From the NCBI GenBank assembly GCA_012839205.1, contig DUNT01000005.1:1-42080 (forward strand): a stretch of 42,080 nt of DNA, written 5' to 3'. How positions within the stretch are numbered: position 1 is the stretch's first letter; each line of letters starts with the position of its first letter. The translations under genes were made by a program, and so were the position numbers. The notes beneath the pieces are model-generated. The model was not told the origin of the DNA. It searched no databases and saw only the letters and a list, made by a program, of their open reading frames with translations. Positions 32,168 to 41,265 of the stretch are shown piece by piece. The DNA comes from Clostridiaceae bacterium. Lineage in GTDB: Bacteria; Bacillota; Clostridia; DSM-8532.

Positions 32168-33310
32168 TTGGAGAAGGAAGTTATAAGTCAAAAACAGGCT
32201 ATTATCATAATGTCTACCTTTATTATCGGGAGTACTGCCATCCTGGGTATAGGAACACACGCTAAACAGGATATATGGATAGCAACCATTATTGCTATGG
32301 TAATGACAAGTTTAATATTTGCTGTATATGGAAGGATATCCAGTCTTTTTCCGGGAAAAAGCATATATGAAATACTGGATTTGCTTTTTGGAAAAGTGTT
32401 TGGTAAAGTATTTTTACTGTTTTTTGTATTTTATTCTTTTACTTTGGGTGCTCTTGTAATCAGAGATTTTGGTGAATTTGTAAAGATTGCTTCTCTTCCG
32501 GAAACCCCTTTATGCATTTTTGCATTTTTCGCTGTTGTTCTTATCATATGGGCAGTCAGGGAAGGCATAGAGCTTCTGGGAAGATTCCTTGCTATTTTCT
32601 TTCCTATATATGTTTTTATGATATCCATAGTTACTTTATTATCAATTCCTCTTTTCGATTTTAGTAATTTAAAGCCTGTTCTGTATGATGGACTAAATCC
32701 TGTGTTAACAGATTCATTTGGCATTTTTACATTTCCTTTCGCCGAGGTAGTGGTATTCTTATGTTTAATGGGCAGTCTCAGGAAAAACAGCAGTGTATAC
32801 AAAGTGTATTATAATTCACTGTTAATTTCGGGTACTCTCTTAATAATAATTGCACTTAGATCAATTCTGGTACTAGGTATGCCCGGAAGATTAATACAGA
32901 ATTTTCCGCCTTATGCATCGACCCGGATAATCAGAATAGGAGCCTTTCTTCAAAGAATAGAAGCTTCGATTGCTATAATTTTTATGTTAAGCGGATTTAC
33001 AAAGACTACAGTATGTCTGTATGCAACAACAAAAGGTATTGCCCATTTATTCAATATAAAAGGATACCGTAAGCTGGCTGCTCCATTAGGAATATTGACG
33101 GCATTATACTCACTGATAATGTATGAGGACGCGGCAAAAATGTTTGAGTGGACTTCAAAAATATATCCATATTACGCTATCCCACATCAGATTATTTTTC
33201 CCACCCTGGCATGGATTGTTGCTGAAGTTAAAACCCGGACATCAAAAAAAAATAATGCAATCAAAGCTGAAGAAACAGATAGCACCGCATTGCCTGAATC
33301 GCATAATTAA
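32168..33310 (+). CDS. GerAB/GerKB-type spore germinant permease subunit
   Basis: A 380-residue membrane protein of the endospore germination permease family, related to amino-acid/polyamine transporters. It has about ten helices: QAIIIMSTFIIGSTAILGIG opens the first, with GKSIYEILDLLFGKVFGK and EVVVFLCLMGSL further on. The start is a TTG with GGAGG ten bases upstream. In the spore inner membrane the B subunit forms the ligand-binding part of a germinant receptor with A and C subunits. Here no A or C gene is adjacent; a GerAA-type gene lies 8 kb downstream beyond a transport cassette. Confidence 0.9.
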   Translation: MEKEVISQKQAIIIMSTFIIGSTAILGIGTHAKQDIWIATIIAMVMTSLIFAVYGRISSLFPGKSIYEILDLLFGKVFGKVFLLFFVFYSFTLGALVIRDFGEFVKIASLPETPLCIFAFFAVVLIIWAVREGIELLGRFLAIFFPIYVFMISIVTLLSIPLFDFSNLKPVLYDGLNPVLTDSFGIFTFPFAEVVVFLCLMGSLRKNSSVYKVYYNSLLISGTLLIIIALRSILVLGMPGRLIQNFPPYASTRIIRIGAFLQRIEASIAIIFMLSGFTKTTVCLYATTKGIAHLFNIKGYRKLAAPLGILTALYSLIMYEDAAKMFEWTSKIYPYYAIPHQIIFPTLAWIVAEVKTRTSKKNNAIKAEETDSTALPESHN

Positions 33311-33405
33311 TGACGAAAATCAATTATTTGGCAACGTCCTATTGTCAGCATGGAAATTGCTAAGAGAATTGAAGTGTGTTATATTACTATAGTAGTTGTA
33401 AAGGA

Positions 33406-33419
33406 GGTTTCGCGAAACC
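33406..33419. promoter_or_regulatory. Perfect palindrome GGTTTCGCGAAACC
   Basis: A 14-base perfect palindrome with a central CG, the style of LacI-family operators. It lies between the GerAB gene and the sensor kinase. No promoter hexamers are clear around it, and no LacI-type gene is in the window. Confidence 0.4.
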
Positions 33420-33536
33420 AATTTTACAAGGTGCGATATTAAAAAAGTTATCCCTAGGGGAAAAGGGTAAGATTGGAACTGACTAGCTTTTTAGTAATCT
33501 TAAATCAACTTACTGACTTCTAATTGAGTGGTGCTT

Positions 33537-35324
33537 ATGTCAAAATTGCGATGGTATAATAGCATAAGATTTAAAATGCCTATTGTTTTGTTGCTGATTA
33601 TTGTTATACCAATTCTCACTTTTTGGCAATTTAACTATAATGCTTTGTTGGACAATGTTAAAGAGAGCTCCGCAAAAATCATTGAAGCCAAACTGGCAAA
33701 TATCTCGTTACATATAGAATATGTTATGGACAATATAATAGACTTCGTCTATGAAAACTATTCGGGCATAGAAAGTGAAACACTAATAAAGAACTATATT
33801 GACAGTACCGGTGCAGAAAGGTCTTTACAAAGAAGCAAACTTACATTATACGCATTTACAAGTGCTGTAAAAAATCGTTTTATTGATTCTATTTATTTTT
33901 TGGTGGAGGGCAACGATGAAATTATCACCACGATACATAATCAAAAAGAGATACCTGTGTCTTCTGAACTTGGTGTTGCCATAAATAAAGAGTTTTATCC
34001 AATGCATGCTAATGGAAAATCCGGGTGGATACCTGTTAAATTGCCTCAGAATCAAGATTCATCAATTTCGTATGTCAAATCCCTGACGGTTATTGATAAT
34101 AATGGGAATTCTCGCATATGTTCCATTGCAATCAATCTTTATACGGATACTTTTAATAAAATCTTTGATATGAAAGATTTTAGCGATTCAAGTATTATCA
34201 TCAGTGATTACTCAGGAACGGCTATGCTTGGAACAAATGAAAGTCTTATCAATACTTCACTCAAACAGTACTCTCTTTATGAGGAAGCCTATAAATCTAA
34301 CAAAACCATCGGAACGTATTACGTGACTCAGAATGATGTCGATTATATGATTGTTTACTACACGTCATTGGCGACAAATTCTAAGTATATAGAGGTAGTA
34401 CCTATTAGTACACTTTATGGAAGTGTCGATATACATTCAAAAATGTTGGTAATTATTCTGTTTATCGGTATTGGTATTGCACTGTTTGGTTCGTACGCTT
34501 TGGTGAGATATGTAACCATGCCGATTGATAATCTAATCAAGGGTATGGATGAGCTTGCGGTAGGCAATCTTGTTGACGCTAAAGAAACAGATAGAAATGA
34601 TGAGCTTGGGCTCATGCTGAAAGGCTATAATGTTACTGTGAAGAAATTAAGAAAGCTGATTGATGAGGTTTATGTACAGAAACTTTTGCGCCGGGAAGCT
34701 CAATTAATTATGTTCCAGTCACAGATGGATGAGCATTTCCTTTATAATACCTTAAATTCGATATATTGCACTGCGACAAAAGAAAAAGCAATCCAGACAG
34801 CGGATATGGTTTATATGCTTTCGAGATTTTTCAGGTTCAGCCTGGCCAAGGGAAAGGTTATGATAACTGTCGGTGAGGTCGAACAAACAATTAAATTATA
34901 CTTATCAATACAAAAGATTCGTTTTAATGATCGACTGGATTATCATATACATGTGGACAATGGAGCTAAGAATGTGCTTGTAAACAAGTATATCTTCCAG
35001 CCCATAGTAGAAAATGCGATTATACACGGAATCGAGGGGAAAAAAGGGAAGGGTCATGTCGACATCTCATTTAAATATGATGATGATTTCTTATATTTTC
35101 AAGTTACAGATAATGGAGTTGGTATGAGTACCGATAAGCTTCAAAAGCTGCTTGGCCATATTAATAATTACAATATGGTTGAAGGGGAAAACTTTGCGCT
35201 CAAGAATATTAGTGAACAAATACGAATTATGTATGGAGAAGAATACAAGATAACGATAACTAGTGAAATTGACAAAGGAACGACTGTCAGTTTTAAAATA
35301 CCTGCCAAAAGCAGACCTTCCTGA
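33537..35324 (+). CDS. YesM-type sensor histidine kinase
   Basis: A 595-residue membrane kinase. The first helix spans about residues 14-30, and an extracellular sensor domain (35-300) with a dCache-like pattern follows. The second helix (303-325) leads into HAMP (325-380). Phosphorylated His400 is in the QMDEHFLYNTLNSIYC signature of the His_kinase/LytS-YesM family. The ATPase domain has VENAIIHGIEG and DNGVGM. The start is probably the ATG at 33537; a GTG nine bases upstream is possible. It pairs with the AraC-type response regulator encoded next and likely senses a saccharide or its binding protein. Confidence 0.92.
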   Translation: MSKLRWYNSIRFKMPIVLLLIIVIPILTFWQFNYNALLDNVKESSAKIIEAKLANISLHIEYVMDNIIDFVYENYSGIESETLIKNYIDSTGAERSLQRSKLTLYAFTSAVKNRFIDSIYFLVEGNDEIITTIHNQKEIPVSSELGVAINKEFYPMHANGKSGWIPVKLPQNQDSSISYVKSLTVIDNNGNSRICSIAINLYTDTFNKIFDMKDFSDSSIIISDYSGTAMLGTNESLINTSLKQYSLYEEAYKSNKTIGTYYVTQNDVDYMIVYYTSLATNSKYIEVVPISTLYGSVDIHSKMLVIILFIGIGIALFGSYALVRYVTMPIDNLIKGMDELAVGNLVDAKETDRNDELGLMLKGYNVTVKKLRKLIDEVYVQKLLRREAQLIMFQSQMDEHFLYNTLNSIYCTATKEKAIQTADMVYMLSRFFRFSLAKGKVMITVGEVEQTIKLYLSIQKIRFNDRLDYHIHVDNGAKNVLVNKYIFQPIVENAIIHGIEGKKGKGHVDISFKYDDDFLYFQVTDNGVGMSTDKLQKLLGHINNYNMVEGENFALKNISEQIRIMYGEEYKITITSEIDKGTTVSFKIPAKSRPS

Positions 35325-35722
35325 GCACAGTTAAAGAGTGAAGGTATCAAAAAACAGGACAAAATATGATACCAAATGTAAATCTTTGGGGTCTTATGTA
35401 AATGAATAAATTTTGATAAAATAGTATTATATAACTAGTTTTTTACACTAAAAATCTAATAGTAGAGAGTTTATTCAAGGTGAGATGTTAAGAAAAAACA
35501 ATAAGTTATAATCGGAAGGCTTTTTAATGCGGGGGGATTAATACAAGAATTTTTTACGGTTAGATTTTGGTAATATGAATATTTATCCTGTACAATTAAT
35601 GGGCATGAAAGTCTCGCCAAGAAGCATTTCACATAAGAACAAAACCATGTTCCTGATAATTTTCACTCAAATATTAAAACACTCTTAAACAACTATTATG
35701 TATTAATCGATGGGGGATTAAA
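35325..35722 (+). other. Gap between kinase and response regulator
   Basis: This 398-base AT-rich stretch contains no convincing gene. GGTATC (35343-35348) and GATACC (35368-35373) form a spaced inverted repeat soon after the kinase stop. Several TATA-rich hexamers occur but none with a consensus partner. The gap is unusually long for a kinase-regulator pair and may hold the regulator's own promoter. Confidence 0.4.
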
Positions 35723-37264
35723 TTGGCCGAAGAGATGGAAAAGATGAATCGGTATTCGGTGCTGGTAGTTGATGATGAGCACCTGGCAAGAGAACACATT
35801 TTGAATACCGTTGAATGGGACAAACTTAATATCAGTACCTTATTCGAAGCTTCAAATGGTTATGATGCGCTTGATATCATTAGAGAACATCATCCGGAGA
35901 TTATTGTTCTTGATATTAAAATGCCCGGAATTAATGGCGTCGAGGTTCTCGCTCTCATGCAACAGGAAGGGCTGAGTGCAAAGGTAATCATATCCAGTGG
36001 TTATAGTGATTTTGAAGCTGCACAAAAAATGCTTTCTATCGGTAATGTTGTTGAATATATATTAAAACCGGTGAATGAAGATCAAATTGTAGAGGCTGTT
36101 ATAAAGTGTATTATAAAAATTGATGAGGAACGCAAAATCAGCGAATTGAACAGGACTTTAAAAAGTGCCCGTGAAATTATCCGCAAACGCGAACTTTTTG
36201 ATTTAATCTTTGGGCAAGCAAACGATGTGACAAAATCTAAATATAATCATATCGAAGATTATATCCAAATTGCTGTTGCCAGAAGCCAACATGGCGAAAA
36301 TGAGGTTGTCGGTTTTTGCAAAACATTACAGACAAAATATGAGTGTTTAAGAGAGATATTTATCGACAGCCGGCTGAGTTTTGTTGTTCTTTATTTTTCA
36401 AGCCATAAAAAGCAAGGCCTTGATAAAGTATTTACTATCTGCCAGGAATTAAATGATAACATTGATTGCAAGATAGGTATTGGGCGAGTATTTTCAAGCC
36501 TATATGATGCAAATCTATCTTATCGGGAAGCGACTGTAGCATATGATGTGGGATTATTGGAAGATGTCCCAATAATGTCATTTAAAAATGTGCGGACCAA
36601 GCTGAATCAGACGCCCATATTTAATCAGATAATAGAAGACCTAAAGCAAGCATTAATTAATAACCGGAAAGAAGAGATTGACCGGCTCATTTCGGAAATC
36701 ACAACATCTATATTAAACAGTTACTTGAACAGTGAAATCCCACCAACAGCCGACAGGCTAAGTAACCTTAAGGTTGTTTTTATGCATTGCCTTGAGAGCG
36801 TGATGCCTAAGCAAGCTATAAACCTGAATTTGAATTCGTTACTTGGGTGTATAAATACAGATGAGTTATATCATACTGTGAAGAAAATTCTAATACAGGG
36901 ATGCCATTATTATTCTAAAAAAAATATTTCAAATAAGGTCGAGTTGGTAAACGCTGCAAAAAAGAGTATTGAAGAGAACTATGCTGACAATATTTCTTTA
37001 AATTCGGTGGCAGCAGATGTGATGATTACGCCTTCATATTTATCAAGGCTTTTTACCGAGATAGAAGGCCAAACCTTTTCTGACTATGTGTTGCATGTGA
37101 GAATGAATAAGGCAAAGGAACTTCTTTCAGACCGCAGTATGAAGATTTATGAGATAGCCGAGATGGTGGGATACAGGGGCACAAAACATTTTTTAAAAGT
37201 GTTTAAAGAAAAAGAGGGACTTACACCATCCCAGTACAGGAACAACATTTTATTGGAAAACTGA
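35723..37264 (+). CDS. YesN-type response regulator with AraC DNA-binding domain
   Basis: A 513-residue regulator. The N-terminal receiver has acidic Asp17-Asp18, phosphorylated Asp64 (IIVLDIKMPG) and Lys115 in YILKPVN. The middle (135-400) is the poorly conserved linker typical of YesN proteins. The C-terminal AraC domain has two helix-turn-helix units, SLNSVAADVMITPSYLSRLF and KIYEIAEMVGYRGTKHFLKV. The start is a TTG with GGGGG seven bases upstream. It is expected to activate the sugar ABC transporter genes that follow. Confidence 0.93.
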   Translation: MAEEMEKMNRYSVLVVDDEHLAREHILNTVEWDKLNISTLFEASNGYDALDIIREHHPEIIVLDIKMPGINGVEVLALMQQEGLSAKVIISSGYSDFEAAQKMLSIGNVVEYILKPVNEDQIVEAVIKCIIKIDEERKISELNRTLKSAREIIRKRELFDLIFGQANDVTKSKYNHIEDYIQIAVARSQHGENEVVGFCKTLQTKYECLREIFIDSRLSFVVLYFSSHKKQGLDKVFTICQELNDNIDCKIGIGRVFSSLYDANLSYREATVAYDVGLLEDVPIMSFKNVRTKLNQTPIFNQIIEDLKQALINNRKEEIDRLISEITTSILNSYLNSEIPPTADRLSNLKVVFMHCLESVMPKQAINLNLNSLLGCINTDELYHTVKKILIQGCHYYSKKNISNKVELVNAAKKSIEENYADNISLNSVAADVMITPSYLSRLFTEIEGQTFSDYVLHVRMNKAKELLSDRSMKIYEIAEMVGYRGTKHFLKVFKEKEGLTPSQYRNNILLEN

Positions 37265-37301
37265 ACAAGATAGCATACCAAAGTAAATGAAAGGACCCTT
37301 T

Positions 37302-37362
37302 TTTAGTTAATTTGCCTATGCTACCATTAAATCGGGCAGGCTTTTAATGCAAATTAACTAAA
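37302..37362 (+). promoter_or_regulatory. Long inverted repeat in the binding-protein leader
   Basis: TTTAGTTAATTTGC (37302-37315) and GCAAATTAACTAAA (37349-37362) are perfect 14-base complements with a 33-base loop that itself has GCCT/AGGC pairing. It lies 48 bases before the binding-protein start. It could be an RNA hairpin protecting or attenuating the mRNA, or an operator pair for the AraC regulator. Confidence 0.55.
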
Positions 37363-37409
37363 GCCATTTTCAATAAGGTGCCCCAAGATAATTTAAGGAG
37401 GAAAATTGA

Positions 37410-38414
37410 ATGAAAAAATTGGTAGCAATGCTTCTTGTACTCTCTATGGTATTCATGTTTGTTGGTTGCGGATCATCTGCACCGGCAAATAGCCCTACGG
37501 GCGGTGCATCTGATTCTGGAAAAGAACCGTACTTAATAGGGGTTTCTGTACCAACGGTCGAGATGACATTTTTTGCCAAGATGCAGACAGAACTCAAGGC
37601 TAAATATCCGAACGAGAGAGTGGTTGTGGAATTCTTTAACTCTGCTGACAACCAGGAAAAACAGAACAAAGACGTAGAGGATATGATCGCTAAGGGTATG
37701 GATGGTATCGTTATAATACCAATTACTGTTGAAGGAGCAGTTCCTGCTATTCAATATGCCAACGAGAAAAATGTACCGGTTATTACAGTCGACAGACAAA
37801 TAACCGAGGATGCCGATTGTGAAGTTTTAGGATTTGTTGGATCCGACCATAAACCTATGGGTGTAGGTTGTGCAGAGCTGTTGGTTGAAGGCCTTGAGAA
37901 AATGTATCCTAACGAACCCGAATGGATTGTTGTTGAACTTACAGGTACACCCGGATCTTCTGCTGCTATAGATAGAGGAGCTGGAATTCATGAAGTTCTT
38001 GATCCAATTGATAAAGTTACTGTTAAGACTTTTAATGGTGAGTTCTTGACAACTACAGCAACAAATATTGCAGCTGACGTTTTAATCTCAGGTGTTGACG
38101 GAAAACCTGTTCACGCTTTTGCTTGTCACAATGATATGATGGCTGAAGGTGTGTATCAGGCGCTGGTCAATGCGAAAATGCTTGATAAAGTAGTAGTAAC
38201 AGGTATTGATGGTCAGATGTCAACAGTTCAAAAAGTTGCAGATGGAGAGATTGCAGGTACAGTATTACAGTATCCCGCAATGGTTACTCTCGGAGTCGAA
38301 CTTATTTGTGATCACCTTGATGGAAAAGAAGTTGATAAAATTAATTTCTACGAAACAACCAAGGTTAGCAAAGACAATGCTCAGAGTTTAATTGATGACG
38401 GAAGTGCATATTAA
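37410..38414 (+). CDS. Sugar ABC transporter substrate-binding lipoprotein
   Basis: A 334-residue RbsB-like periplasmic-binding-type protein. The lipoprotein signal ends in FMFVGC (Cys20), followed by a Ser/Gly/Pro linker. The two-lobed binding domain shows NSADNQEKQNKDVEDMIAKG, GIVIIPITVEGAV and VPVITVDRQI, the typical pattern of ribose/galactose-type proteins. AAGGAGG precedes the ATG. It is followed by the ATPase and permease of the same importer. The ligand is not identifiable; a sugar or small polyol is likely. Confidence 0.93.
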   Translation: MKKLVAMLLVLSMVFMFVGCGSSAPANSPTGGASDSGKEPYLIGVSVPTVEMTFFAKMQTELKAKYPNERVVVEFFNSADNQEKQNKDVEDMIAKGMDGIVIIPITVEGAVPAIQYANEKNVPVITVDRQITEDADCEVLGFVGSDHKPMGVGCAELLVEGLEKMYPNEPEWIVVELTGTPGSSAAIDRGAGIHEVLDPIDKVTVKTFNGEFLTTTATNIAADVLISGVDGKPVHAFACHNDMMAEGVYQALVNAKMLDKVVVTGIDGQMSTVQKVADGEIAGTVLQYPAMVTLGVELICDHLDGKEVDKINFYETTKVSKDNAQSLIDDGSAY

Positions 38415-38428
38415 TTCAATTTTTGTTG

Positions 38429-38454
38429 TGCCAGGCAGTAAAAACTGCCTGGCA
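38429..38454 (+). terminator. Hairpin after the binding-protein gene
   Basis: TGCCAGGCAGT and ACTGCCTGGCA are perfect 11-base arms around an AAAA loop. The tail ATATAAAAATT is not a T run, so partial termination or 3' protection of the binding-protein mRNA is more likely than full stop. This would favour excess binding protein. Confidence 0.7.
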
Positions 38455-38483
38455 TATAAAAATTATAATTTACCGGGGATAAA

Positions 38484-38543
38484 ATGAATTGGATGACAGA
38501 TATTTTTTCAAGTAGTGAAATGGGTTTTGAATATGAATTATAA
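38484..38543 (+). CDS. Possible 19-residue leader peptide before the ABC ATPase
   Basis: An ATG three bases after GGGGAT starts the peptide MNWMTDIFSSSEMGFEYEL, whose stop overlaps the start of the ATPase gene by 11 bases. The ATPase start itself has only a weak ribosome site, so translation of this peptide could deliver ribosomes to it. Coding is suggested only by the arrangement. Confidence 0.3.
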   Translation: MNWMTDIFSSSEMGFEYEL

Positions 38544-40053
38544 TGATTTTGCATTAGTAGCCAAAAGTATAACAAAAGATTATGGGGCCAACAGGGCTTT
38601 GGATAATGTTGACTTGTTTCTGGATTATAACGGAGTCCATGCATTATTAGGAGCTAATGGGGCGGGTAAAAGTACGCTTATGAAAGTACTTGCCGGTATC
38701 GTTAATGAGTATGAAGGTCAAATCTATTTAAACGGTAAGGAAATAAAGCTGACAAGTCCTCATGCTGCAATGGCTCATGGTATCGGGATGGTACATCAAG
38801 AGTTGTCAGTACTGCCTAATATCACTGTAGCGGAAAATGTATATTTAAACAGATTTCCCAAGACAAAACTGGGAACTGTTGACTGGAATAAGTTATATGA
38901 TGATTGCACTAAAATACTTGAGTCTTTAGGGCTGAGTATTGATCCAAGAATGATGCTGGGTAAACTCACTGTTGCTGACAGACAGATGGTTGAGATTGCA
39001 AAGGTGCTATCGATGAATCCGCGGATTATTCTGCTGGACGAGCCCACATCTGCGCTTAGCGAAATGGAAATACAGCGCTTGCTTGAGCTGATTAGAACAC
39101 TTAAAAAGAACCATAGCATTGTATTTATTACGCATAAACTGGACGAAATGCTGGCAGTGTCAGATAAAATTACCATACTGCGTGATGGAAAGCTCCTTGA
39201 TACAATTGATGTTGTTGATAAAACCAATCCATCGGAGAAGGAATTAGTTTCAAAAATGATTGGTGTATCAAGTGGAGATTTAAGCGAAATGTTCCCGCAA
39301 AAAAGTAAAGAGACCGGAGAAGTCATTCTCGAGGTGGAAGGGTTAACAAACAAAGGCGTATACGAAGATATTAGCTTTAATGTAAAAAAAGGTGAGGTTG
39401 TTGTTTTTACTGGCCTGAAAGGTGCTAAGCGTACAGAAGTTATGCGCGCCGTGTTTGGAGCTGATCCTTTTACTCATGGAACAATTAAAGTTCGCGGGGA
39501 AAAACTTAAAACAGTAACAATACAGAATGCGGTCAAAAGCGGTATGGCGATGGTGACGGAGGACAGAAAGGGCGAGGGGATTGTTCCACTTATGATGGTC
39601 AAGGATCATATTTCTATGTCGACAATCAGCGAAAGCGCCCGTGCCGGTTTTATCAATAAAGAAAAACTGGGTGAAAAAGCGAAAACATATGTTGATAAAC
39701 TTAAAATAAAGGTTCACAGCATTAATGATTTAATCACTTCGCTTAGCGGAGGAAATCAACAAAAAGTTGTTTTGGCGAAATGGTTAGCCGCAAATCCGGA
39801 TATTTTGATTTTGGATGAACCTACACGCGGTATAGATGTAGGGGCAAAAATTGAGATATATAAATTGATTCGACAAGTGGCTGACGAAGGTACGGCAGTT
39901 TTGGTTGTAACCTCGGAATTACCGGAGGCAATAGGCTTGGCTGATCGGTTGTATGTGATGTTTGAGGGGAAAATGATTGGCGAGCTAAGTGAGAAAGACA
40001 TTGATACGGATAAGATTATGCATATGATGTTTGGTCAAAGGATAGGAGAGTAA
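38533..40053 (+). CDS. Sugar ABC transporter, tandem ATP-binding protein
   Basis: A 506-residue RbsA/MglA-type protein with two nucleotide-binding domains. The first has Walker A GANGAGKST (residues 40-48) and Walker B IILLDEPTSAL, but a degenerate signature (LTVADRQ in place of LSxGQ). The second has a degenerate Walker A (GLKGAKRTE), an intact SLSGGNQQK signature and Walker B ILILDEPTRGID. This asymmetry is normal for the family. I choose the ATG at 38533 over an upstream GTG at 38515. It powers uptake through the permease encoded four bases downstream. Confidence 0.93.
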   Translation: MNYNDFALVAKSITKDYGANRALDNVDLFLDYNGVHALLGANGAGKSTLMKVLAGIVNEYEGQIYLNGKEIKLTSPHAAMAHGIGMVHQELSVLPNITVAENVYLNRFPKTKLGTVDWNKLYDDCTKILESLGLSIDPRMMLGKLTVADRQMVEIAKVLSMNPRIILLDEPTSALSEMEIQRLLELIRTLKKNHSIVFITHKLDEMLAVSDKITILRDGKLLDTIDVVDKTNPSEKELVSKMIGVSSGDLSEMFPQKSKETGEVILEVEGLTNKGVYEDISFNVKKGEVVVFTGLKGAKRTEVMRAVFGADPFTHGTIKVRGEKLKTVTIQNAVKSGMAMVTEDRKGEGIVPLMMVKDHISMSTISESARAGFINKEKLGEKAKTYVDKLKIKVHSINDLITSLSGGNQQKVVLAKWLAANPDILILDEPTRGIDVGAKIEIYKLIRQVADEGTAVLVVTSELPEAIGLADRLYVMFEGKMIGELSEKDIDTDKIMHMMFGQRIGE

Positions 40054-40057
40054 CGAG

Positions 40058-41032
40058 ATGAAGACAAACGCAGCAAAAAGGAATAAAATAGATATTGTGG
40101 CAATTACGCCTGTGTTGTTTCTACTTGTATTGGTTATATTTTATTCGGTATCTACGAATAATTTTTTCTCCATTACAAACTTAATCAACATTGGGCGTCA
40201 AATATCGATTACGGGAATCATGGCTATTGGGGTAACGTTTGTTATTCTGCTCGGAGAGATTGATTTATCGCTTGCAGTAATTTTGTCATTCAGCGGAATG
40301 ATTGTATCAGGACTATCGCTGGGTCGATACTTCGGGATGAATCCAATGCCAGTTTGGTTATGTATAATTATAACGCTTATTATTGGCGCTTTACTGGGAG
40401 CTATTGCAGGTTTTGCAAATGCGAAACTTAGAATACCCGGGTTTATGGCAACATTGGCCATTATGTATATGTCAAAAGGCTTAATGCTAATGCTGACAGA
40501 TGCACAGCCATTATTCGGTTTGCCTAAGCAACTTACATATTGGGGGAGTGGTTACTTATTTGATTCCATACCCGTTATCATTGTAGTGTTCCTGATTGTA
40601 TTCGTAGCTGCGTCAATCGTACTCAAGCATACTGTATTTGGAAGAAATATATATGCGATTGGCGGTAATGCCGTTGCAGCCAGGATGTCTGGTATTAATG
40701 TTGTCAAATACAAAATCATCGCTTTTGTAATATGTACAACATTAAGTGCTCTTGCTGGGATTCTTATGGTAGGACGTATAGGTTCGGGACAGGTTACAGC
40801 CGGAGAAGGATTGGACATGCAGCCGATTGCTGCAGCTGTTCTGGGGGGGACTTCTCTGATGGGCGGTAAAGGTACCGTGTGGGGTACGTTGCTCGGAGTT
40901 CTTATTATGGGTGTCCTTGTTAACGGCTTGAATATGCTGGGGGCAGGTACAGAGGTGCAATCCTTGGCAACGGGTTTTGTACTTTTCGCAGCGGTTGCAT
41001 TTAATATGGCAGTGTCGAAGAAGAATGCATAA
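40058..41032 (+). CDS. Sugar ABC transporter permease
   Basis: A 324-residue RbsC-like integral membrane protein with about eight to ten helices. The family signature is visible: ITGIMAIGVTFVILLGEIDLSLAVIL near the N-terminus, FANAKLRIPGFMATLAIMYM in the middle, and GGTSLMGGKGTVWGTLLGVLIMGVLVNGLNML near the end. AGGAG precedes the ATG by nine bases. It is the only permease, so it probably forms a homodimer. The operon ends with a strong terminator. Confidence 0.93.
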   Translation: MKTNAAKRNKIDIVAITPVLFLLVLVIFYSVSTNNFFSITNLINIGRQISITGIMAIGVTFVILLGEIDLSLAVILSFSGMIVSGLSLGRYFGMNPMPVWLCIIITLIIGALLGAIAGFANAKLRIPGFMATLAIMYMSKGLMLMLTDAQPLFGLPKQLTYWGSGYLFDSIPVIIVVFLIVFVAASIVLKHTVFGRNIYAIGGNAVAARMSGINVVKYKIIAFVICTTLSALAGILMVGRIGSGQVTAGEGLDMQPIAAAVLGGTSLMGGKGTVWGTLLGVLIMGVLVNGLNMLGAGTEVQSLATGFVLFAAVAFNMAVSKKNA

Positions 41033-41118
41033 GATTCTTCATCAATAGCATTAAGTTTTTAGGAACAGATATTCTCCATGACTGTATTAGATAAAATGGG
41101 TATTCTGAGGGACCATGG

Positions 41119-41150
41119 GAAGCGATCTTCAAAGATCGCTTCTTTATTTT
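41119..41150 (+). terminator. Terminator of the sugar ABC operon
   Basis: GAAGCGATCTT and AAGATCGCTTC are perfect 11-base arms around a two-base CA spacer, followed by TTTATTTTTAT. Confidence 0.9.
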
Positions 41151-41191
41151 TATGTCTTACTGATAATTTTTTAATCTAAACAACCTATTAT

Positions 41192-41221
41192 TTATATTTT
41201 CACAGTCCTCAGGCAATAATA
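41192..41221 (+). promoter_or_regulatory. Forespore-type promoter before the GerAA-like gene
   Basis: TTATA and GGCAATAATA are separated by 15 bases, close to the sigma-F pattern GYWTA-N15-GGnnAnAnTR. The block CAGGCAATAATAAG plus the following AACTG(C/T)ATATAT also precedes the GerAB gene near 31.9 kb, as does the TAAACAACC upstream of it. Confidence 0.55.
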
Positions 41222-41265
41222 AGAAACTGCATATATGAACAAGAAAACTGTTTAAAAGTTGGCGG

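Noticed and set aside
38796-39353. 185-codon minus-strand frame in the ABC ATPase gene
   Set aside because: Antisense to both ATPase motifs with Ser-rich composition and no ribosome site.
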